DNA from: Closterium sp. Naga37s-1
Lineage: Eukaryota > Streptophyta > Zygnematophyceae > Desmidiales > Closteriaceae
Length of the DNA: 64,000 nucleotides
Assembly: GCA_947471745.1 (NCBI GenBank)
Contig: CANJKZ010000172.1
Span: 3,094,501-3,158,500, forward strand
Reading direction: 5' to 3'
Under the pieces are notes generated by a model, which saw only the letters and a program-made list of their open reading frames with translations, made no database searches and was not told where the DNA came from. This document shows positions 56,738 through 64,000 of the stretch, one piece after another. The translations under genes were made by a program, and so were the position numbers. How positions within the stretch are numbered: the first letter of the stretch is position 1; the number at the start of each line of letters is the position of its first letter.

Positions 56738-57140
56738 AACCTGTAAAGACACATGACTAAATCCAGACCAATTTTGGTCCCAGATTGACCCTCGCATGTA
56801 CTTGTTTAGCCTCCCCGAAGCGCGCCAAATCACCAATTGTTGTCACGCGCCAAAATTCTGCCGCGAGCTGGATGGGTGAGGAAACACGACGCCCAAAGCT
56901 CCCAACCTGCCACGTCAGTCAAGTCAAATTGAGGACGTTGCACCAAACTTTAACCGTGCCGAGTCTAAATCAGCTTGGTCGAGACGCAATTCGAGTCGCG
57001 AAGTTGGTTGGGGACACGAAAACAACATTCAATAAGTCGAGCATCACATTTTCGCGAGAGGTTGGGCGAAAAAAATGCACAACCCACGCAATCCAACTTT
57101 CAAAGCCTGACTCCCCCCGATTTCAAAACAAAGGGTTTTT
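56738..57140. other. Spacer between element J and the gypsy remnant
   Basis: No supported gene. It could be the upstream part of the same decayed gypsy element, but I recognise no protease or gag motif in it. Confidence 0.5.
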
Positions 57141-57842
57141 GTGATGGAGTTCGTAGATGTCTTCCCCGACGAATTGACCCCACGATTGCCTCCCAGCCGA
57201 GGAGTAGACCATCTGATAGAGTTGGAGCCGGGGAGCAGGCCAGTAGCAAAGTCGCAGTGGATGTTGAGTCCAGCAGAGACAAAGGAGATGACGCAGCAGG
57301 TTATGCACTTTCTCGCGCAGGATTTAATACAGCCATCTATATCACCTTGGGCAGCACCTATCCTTTTCGCGTCTAAGAAAGATGGAGGGTTACGGATGTG
57401 CATCGATTACCGCGCACTGAATGGCGCCACCGTCAATAAAATATTCCCGGTGTTGTGAGTAAAGGATCTCCTATATGCAGAGCAGGGCGCTAGTTTTCTC
57501 AAAGGTTGACCTTCGTTCGGGTTACCACCAGATTCGTGTAGTTCCAGAGGATTAACACAAGACGGTGTTTCGTACGAAGCAGGGGTTGTACGTGTTTAGG
57601 ATTCTACCGTTTGGTTTGACCAACGCCCCGGCGACGTTTCAGACGCTCATTAACACCGTCCTCTCTGACTTCCTAGTTTCTTCATCATAGTTTACCTAGA
57701 CGACATCCTAGTCTTCTCCAAGACGAAAGAGGAGCACGTGCAGCACTTGCAGAAAGTTTTCGAGGTCTTGCAAAAGGAGCAGCTATACGCTAAGCAATTG
57801 AAGTGCGGGTTTTTTTCTCCACGAGGTCGAGGTTCTAGGTCA
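57141..57842 (+). pseudogene. Ty3/gypsy reverse transcriptase remnant
   Basis: An open stretch of 105 codons (57141-57458) reads FPDELTPRLPPSRGVDHLIEL, SPWAAPILFASKKDGGLRMC and IDYRALNGATV, the start of a gypsy RT. After a stop, further frames give [26 protein letters not shown] and VYLDDILVFSK, with at least one shift near 57680 and a stop in the middle (PED*HKT). The polymerase motif YLDD is still present. It is clearly distinct from the copia elements, whose RT reads YVDD. It breaks off near 57842. Confidence 0.9.
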
Positions 57843-57951
57843 TGAGTAATGAACATGGGTACAAATACGTGGCTAAATATAGGCACGATACAATGCACGT
57901 AACTTGGGTGTTACTAGAAGGTACTAAGGCTCTAGAACCGGCGGGAATAGA
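57843..57951. other. Short spacer left of element F
   Basis: The sequence contains ATGGGTACAAATACG, weakly like the LTR core in reverse, and may be an old LTR scrap. It ends at the ATAGA target of F. Confidence 0.35.
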
Positions 57952-58080
57952 TGAAAAGAAACAAGGAATGAATGAACTATTAATAAATTGGGTACAAGTA
58001 CTAACCCTAATTGGGTTGTACCCCTTATGGGCTACCCCACTATAGCCTACACAATATGCATAAGCTATAATATTCTGACA
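57952..58080 (-). repeat. 3' LTR of element F
   Basis: On the minus strand it starts TGTCAGAATATTATAGC and ends TTGTTTCTTTTCA. It contains the shared core GTAGGCTATAGTGGGGTAGC. Confidence 0.93.
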
Positions 58081-58291
58081 CACCCCCATAGGCAAAGTGG
58101 GGGAGAACAAGGGGTCACAAGACCAGTCAAGCAAAGTAAAGCAAAGCAAGCTCAGGGTGGATCACAAAGTCACCACACATTCCGAGCACAAGTTCAAGGC
58201 CACAAGGCCAGTTCACATGCAGGAGTACATATATATATAAAGGCTAGACAAGCAAGAGCAGGTATATATATATGTAACAGCACAAGCAAGG

Positions 58292-61200
58292 TCAAGAGGT
58301 GAGCAAGTGAGGCAAGGTAGGCACAAGGCCCAGCTGAGTACAGAAGCGCTGATGGTCACAAGGCGCAAGCGCCTTGGTGAAGATATCAGCAGTGTTGGCC
58401 TCAGAGGCCACGTACGCAAGACGCAGCTGACCACGCTGCTGCAGCTCACGAGCAAGAAAGTAGCGGAGAGCAATGTGCTTCGTTCTGTGCTCCAGTCGCT
58501 GCTCCCGACACAAGGCCAGCATGGCCTTGTTGTCTACGTACAGCACTGGAGGAGAACGAGGCAGCTCTCCGAGGTCAGTCAGCAGGTAGGTGAGCCAGCG
58601 AAGCTCCTGTGCAGCCATGGCTCCTGCGTAGATCTCAGCCTCACAACTGGAGCCGAGAACAGAAGACGAGCGGGTAGCCCGCCACGAAACAGAGCCGGAA
58701 CCAAGGCTGAAGGTGTAACCCTGTGATGACCGCTGCGTAGCCTGGTCGTCAGCCCAAGAAGCGTCTGCGTGCCCAGTAAGGACCACTGGACTCTGCCCTC
58801 CAAGCACAAGCCCCATGCCCGACGTACTGCACAAGTAGCGCAACACCCTCGCTGCAGCCATGTGCTCCGGTCTGTGTCTCCCAGGAGCAACATAGCGTGC
58901 AAGAATGCTAAGAGGGTATGCAAGGTCAGGTCGTGTGCAGGTCATCAGGTACATGAGGCAGCCAACAAGCTCTGGGTACGGGCCACTCGACTCTACGGAC
59001 TCATCCGAAGGCAGAGCTGAGAGCGAGTGGCGAGTAGGCAGAGGAGTGGCCTGAGGCGAGGAGTACGTGAAGCCGAAGCGCTGAAGGACCTGCTGCACCA
59101 TGTGTGACTGAGTCAGGGTAATGGTGCGGCGTGCTCTGTCCCGAGTGATCTGCAAGCCAAGGTAGCTGCGCAGTTCACCCAGGTCAGTGCACGTGTGTCT
59201 CTTCTGCAGCTCGGACTTCACGTGGGCTAATCCAGCAGTGTCAGCTGTGGCAAAGACCAAGTCGTCGACGTACACGAGGATGTAGAACGGCGGCAAAGAA
59301 GTGTCGGTGCGCAGAAACAGCGACGGGTCGGCAGTAGAGGGAGCAAACCCAAGAGCCGCAAGTGTAGTCCTCAGTGTGTCGTGCCACTCACGCGGTGCCT
59401 GGCGGAGACCGTAAACTGGCCGCCGTAGGCTCCACTGGGTGCCAGGAGGAAAAGACCCAGTGAAGCCAAGTGGGCGACGCAGCCAGATCTCCTCGTGCAG
59501 GCTGCCCTGCAAGAAAGCAGTGCTGAAGTCAAGAGAGTGTAGCTCGTAGTCACGGTGAGCAGCTACGTGCAACAGTACCCGAAGAGTGGTCATCTTCGGG
59601 GTGGGAGAGAAGGTCTGAAAGTAGTCAACTCCCTGCCGCTGACTGAAGCCACGAGCCACGTAACGCGCCTTGAAGACAGGCGGAGAACCCGGCGGTCGCT
59701 TCACCCTGAAAATCCACATGCCACTGACGATGTTCGCCCCAGGAGGGGGAACAGCGTCAACGTAGGTGCCTGTGGACTTCCAGGAAGCCATCTCTGCGTC
59801 CATAGCTGCCTGCCACTGAGAGGAGTAGGGACCCTCTATCGCCTCCGCGTAAGAGCGCGGAGTCGGGATGTCAAGTGCATCCGGGTCTCCCTCAGGGGTA
59901 AGCAGTACGGACACGAGATGAGGTGAAGCAGCGGCCAAGCACTGGAACTCCTCCTGCCTGTCCTCAAGGACGTCCGTGCCAAGGGCACACTCACCCCCGA
60001 CGGACGGAGGACAGACAGACTCAGACTCAGCAACAAGACTGGCGACGTAGTCTAGGCGACAGCGAGCAGCAAAGTCGACGAGCTCAGCAACTAGGGCAGA
60101 CGCAGCAGTGGACTCAAAGGAAGGGTCAGTGACAACAGAAGCAAGGAGACGCGTGACAGTAGGACTGGCAGCACGAAGAGAGTCCGACTCCGGGTCGGCA
60201 AGAGCAGGAAGAGAAGACTCAGGAGGAGAAGGCAAAGGGGCACGCAGAGGAGCAGTGGACGGACGCAGAGACATCCGGTGCGTGCCAGGGACAGGGGGAG
60301 GACGCTGACGCGAACCGCGACCACTAGTGCGAGCAGCACGGACAGGCGACGCAGGGCGAGACGCAGGCTCACGACGCTCAGCAAGACCTCCAGTAGGACC
60401 AGTGTAGGGAGACGGAGCAGGCAGTGGGGAGGCCGGCTGGAACTGTAACTGCGACGGGACAGGCTGTGGACACTCTAAGGGAGGAGGAGGACCAGTAGAA
60501 GGCGGGAGACCAAGAACCTGCTGAAGGAGCGGCACGAAGTACGGCCGAGGCCGCGCGGCGACTCCAGACACAGGAGGGACAGCACCAACACCCCCAGTGG
60601 CAGCACCAGCACCAGTAGCAGCTCCCGCTCCAGAACCCCCAGCAGCACCAGTAGTACCCCCAGCAGGACCGCCTCCAGGACCGACAGCAGTAGCCTCCGC
60701 GCCAACACCCGCAGCAACTCCAGCTCCAGAAGTACCCGCAGGTCCAGCAGCTCCAGTACTCCCAGTACGAGCACCTCCGGGACCCGTGGCACCAGCTCTC
60801 TCAGCAGCAACAGAACCTCCAGTACCCGCAGCACCTCCAGCTCCAGCAGCTCGCCTCCAGCGCCGGGCAAACCACTCACGCAGCTCCTGGGGAGAGAGTG
60901 GCTCCCGGCGAGAAGGAGCACCCGGAGAACCGCCAGGCACAGCACCACCAGGCGTAGCACCCCCAGGCGCAGCACCTCCAGGCGTAGTACCCCCAGGCTC
61001 AGCACCCCCAGACGCAGCACCCCCAGGCTCAGCACCTCCAGGCGTAGCACCCCCAGGCTCAGCACCCCCAGACGCAGCACCCCCAGGCTCAGCACCCCCA
61101 GTCGTAGTACCCACACGCTCAGCACCCCCAGAGTCAGCACCCACACGCTCAGCACCCCCAGAGTCAGCACCCCCAGGCTCAGCACCCTCAGCAGCACCAG

Positions 61201-63197
61201 AGTCACCAGCGACCTCGACAGGCTCAACAGCGTCTACCTGGGACACACCTGAAGGGGCAGGACCCTGAGGGGGGAGGGGGTCTACCGGGGGGGGACCTGG
61301 TACAAGGAAGAGCGGTGGCGGGGGGAGGGACGGAGTGCGGTAGGGGAAGAGGCGGTAGTAGGGGACCGACTCGTCGAACGTGACGTCCTGGGAGGACAGA
61401 ACACGGCGAGAGGTGGGGTGGTAGAACTGCCACCCTGGGGCGTCAGGGGGGAAACCCAGGAAGACGCAAGGAGCAGCACGAGGGGACAGCTTGTCCGCAG
61501 ACAAGTCGCGGACAAACGCCCGAGATCCCCAGACACGGAACGCAGACGCATCGCCAACCTTCCCCGTCCACAGCAAGGCCAGGGAGGTCTCCGGCATGGA
61601 GACCCTGGGCTGAAGGTTGATCTGATGCGCCGCGTACCGAACCGCAAACGGCCACAGAAAATGGGGGGCAGCCGCATGCATCATGGACGTACGGGCGACG
61701 TCCATGACCATGCCAATGCGGCGCTCAGCAATCCCATTTTGCTGTGGAGAGTCCGGAAGCGTGAAGGTCTGGCGGATGCCTCGTGCACGACAGTAGGCTC
61801 GCAGAAGGCCAGAGGAGAACTCTCCACCTCTGTCAGAGTGCAGACGCTGAACAGGAAAGTCCGAGCCGAAGCTCTGCCTGAGCTGGAGACGAGCTGCGCG
61901 GATCCAGTCGATCAACACCTCGGTGACATCACCCTTGCTGCGCAAGGGGAAGACTGTGGTGTAACGCGAGTAGTCGTCAACCACCAGCAGGAAGTAGCGC
62001 TCGTGACCCTGTCCACGGACGCGGGCCGGGCCCCACACGTCCATGTGAAGCGTCTGCAGCGGGGCCTCTGTCGGAGGAAACTGGGAGGAGTGAGGGGCAG
62101 CCCGCTGCCGCCCCTCGACACAGGGGACGCAGGTAGGGCCAGGCCCCGGAGGAAGGGGAGGGAGGGACCGGGGAAGACCAGAGACAAGGACACGGGAGGC
62201 CATGCTTCGGAGACGAAGCAGGGAGGGGTGACCAAGGCGGTGGTGCCAGAGGAGAGTCTCGTGAGACAGGAGGCGACACGAGCAGGGGGCAGACTCAGGA
62301 CCAGACCTGGATGCTGCAGCAAACACCTGACCCGACGCAGCTACCTGACCAGACGCAGGGACTGGGGGAGACGCAGTGGTCAGTGTGTACAGGCTCGACC
62401 CCGGCCGACGTGTAAACGTGGCCAGGTGTCGGCCTGTCCGAGCGTCCGTGCAGTGGGTCACCCGCTGACTCGCAGGAGTGAACTGGTGAACCCCCGCATC
62501 CTGTAGGTCAGCACCACTCACCAAGTTCGTAGAGAACGAGGGGAGGTAAAGACCAGACAGGGTGCCAGAGGGGGCCGCCGGACACGGGAGGACAGTGGAG
62601 AAGTGAGCAAGGACAGGACCCCCAGAGGGGTCTGCCAGAGAGACCGCAACTGGCCGGCCAAGCGGCGTGAGTGTGGTGCGGTCTCGAAAGAAGGAGCGAG
62701 AAGCCCCCGAGTCAAGGGTGAAGGTGTGGGAGGCCGAAGCCGACGCAGAACCTGAGAGAGCAGACTCACCAGTACCTGAGGGAGCAGACGCACCTAGAGC
62801 AGCAGCCTCGCTAGCACCTAGAGCAGCAGCCTCACCAGTACCTAGAGCAGCAGTCTCAATGCCCGGGTCGGGCGGAAAACACCGGTAACAGTCACCCTCA
62901 TCACTAATAGTCACAGTATACATGGCAGCAAGAATAGCATCAAAGTCAAGGTCAAAGACAGCTACACCCGCCCTAGACAGCTCACCCCAGCGGGGGATCT
63001 CAGTGGCCTCAGGGAACTGGTGACGCCAAGCGTCCGTCAGGCGGCCAAAGCAGCGCTGGGTGGAGTGCGCACCCCCGCACTGCTCACCCGCGCGGTCGCC
63101 GGTGCGCAGGACGTAGGTGCACGGACCAGTACCCCAACCCCTCTGGCGTGCAGTGTACCACTCACAGAGCTGCTGAGGGGAGGGGACGTCACGAGTG

Positions 63198-63232
<35 letters not shown>

Positions 63233-63350
63233 CTGACCACCACCGGAGCCGACCCTCTGCGCAGCGCCACCCCGACCAGCTCCACCTCCTCCGCCGCCTC
63301 CTCCTCCACCGCCGCCACCTCCGCTCCCTCCGCCACCGCCGGGCCGCGAG
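58292..63350 (-). CDS. Element F polyprotein: gag remnant, protease, integrase, RT, RNase H
   Basis: From the ATG at 62921-62923 the frame is open for 1543 codons to a stop at 58292. It also stays open upstream without an ATG, through WGTGPCTYVLRTGDRAGEQC GGAH, a Gln run, SPQQLCEWY and a poly-Gly tract to about 63350. Protease DSGAS is at residue 71. The integrase zinc region (HHRLGHPSL, CVPCVEG) lies near residues 225-275 and the core LHSDRGGEFSS near 365. A linker of XPGGA repeats follows, then RT with YVDDLVFA and RNase H with HADASWADD, SCEAEIYAG, VDNKAMLALC and HIALRYFLAREL. No lesion is visible in the enzymes. The usual gag N-terminal domain and its ATG are missing, so the start is uncertain. 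It could supply enzymes to B and D if expressed. Confidence 0.92.
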
Positions 63351-63720
63351 GGCGGCGGATCGGGGCCGCGAGGGCGGCGGAGTAGGGGCCGCGAGGGCGG
63401 CGGATCGGGGCCGCGAAGGGCGGCGGATCGGGGCCGCGAGGGCGGCGGAGCGGGGCCGCGAGGGCGGCGGATCGGGGCCGCGAGGGCGGCGGATCGGGGC
63501 CGCGAGGGCGGCGGAGTAGGGGCCGCGAAGGGCGGCGGAGTAGGGGGCCGCGAGGGCGGCGGATCGGGGCCGCGAAGGGAGGCGGCCGGCGCCGCGAGGG
63601 TGGGGCCGCGGGGTCGCTAGGGTAGGGCGACAGAGCCGCGAGGGCGGCTCGAAGGGGCCGCAAGGGCGGCGCGAAGGGGCCGCTAGGGCGGCGCGAGAGA
63701 GGGGAGCGCGACTCGGGCAG
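63350..63720 (-). repeat. GC-rich leader minisatellite of element F
   Basis: At least ten units of about 19-22 bp built on GCGGATCGGGGCCGCGAGGG alternate with AGTAGGGGCCGCGAGGG variants. It runs directly into the glycine tract of gag, replacing about 200 codons that relatives have. Confidence 0.9.
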
Positions 63721-63800
63721 GGGCTGAGTGCGCTCCGGGCAGGAAAAAAAAAACGGTGGGCCCTAGGAACAGCTCCCACGAGGGAACCTGCTCGATACCA

Positions 63801-63929
63801 TGAAAAGAAACAAGGAATGAATGAACTATGAATGAATTGGGTACAAGTACTAACCCTAATTGGGTTGTACCCCTTATGGGCTACCCCACTATAGCCTACA
63901 CAATATGCATAAGCTATAATATTCTGACA
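63801..63929 (-). repeat. 5' LTR of element F
   Basis: It is the same 129 bp as the 3' LTR with two differences (TATGAATGAATT against TATTAATAAATT in plus-strand notation). The PBS lies at 63787-63800. Confidence 0.93.
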
Positions 63930-63934
63930 ATAGA

Positions 63935-64000
63935 GCCTTCCCGAATGAATACAATATTTTTTTTTGTTTGGTGCACAGCCACGCACAAGCAAGGTCATGC
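63935..64000. other. Flanking DNA right of element F
   Basis: Only 66 bp remain, with a run of T; nothing can be said about its identity. Confidence 0.5.

Larger units (their letters stand above)
57952..63929 (-). mobile_element. Element F: copia retrotransposon with intact pol and shortened gag
   Basis: Two 129-bp LTRs (57952-58080 and 63801-63929) differ at two sites, and ATAGA is duplicated on both sides (57947-57951 and 63930-63934). On the minus strand the 5' LTR is followed by TGGTATCGAGCAGG (63787-63800), a GC-rich leader, a gag reduced to its glycine tract and zinc-knuckle-like part, and an uninterrupted pol. The reverse complement of TATGGGGGTG precedes the 3' LTR. Confidence 0.95.

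Overview
The window is a dense nest of LTR retrotransposons from a GC-rich eukaryotic nuclear genome. Primer-binding sites that mostly match the 3' end of initiator tRNA-Met, 5-bp target-site duplications (TSDs), and Ty1/copia domain order (gag, protease, integrase, reverse transcriptase, RNase H) point to a green-plant lineage. A charophyte alga such as Closterium is my guess, from memory of similar gag proteins; I cannot test it here. No convincing host gene, rRNA gene, tRNA gene or CRISPR array was found.

I define eleven elements by LTR ends and TSDs. From left to right: A (1-5751, +, enters from outside the window); B (6751-9280, +, a two-gag chimera without pol, TSD GGTAA); C (9364-18149, +), which holds D (16555-17981, +, non-autonomous, TSD TGACC); G (19899-40393, -, TSD TGCAA), which holds H (20715-34073, +, TSD CGTAG), which carries an inverted fragment of a G-like gag that in turn holds I (22409-29935, +, TSD TAGCG); T (40923-41297, -, a 375-bp TRIM, TSD TGTTT); J (42432-56732, +, long LTRs, TSD ACCTT), which holds K (46112-53018, -); a decayed Ty3/gypsy reverse transcriptase remnant (57141-57842); and F (57952-63929, -, TSD ATAGA).

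A, B, C, D, G, I, K and F are related by short LTRs (118-139 bp). Those LTRs share a core around GTAGGCTGTAGTGGG and a PPT like TATGGGGGTG. Most of the coding members also share a glycine-rich gag and an Ala/Gly/Pro/Glu-rich integrase-RT linker. H and J are two separate copia lineages with LTRs of about 0.8 and 1.0 kb. Most polyproteins are broken by a few frameshifts or stops. The intact long frames are F pol (1543 codons or more) and the RT-RNase H half of H. Every short-LTR family has its own GC-rich minisatellite between the PBS and gag.

The non-element DNA (5752-6750, 9281-9363, 18150-19898, 40394-40922, 41298-42431) is richer in AT and is itself made of diverged tandem repeats, including a four-copy array with a period of 176-179 bp.
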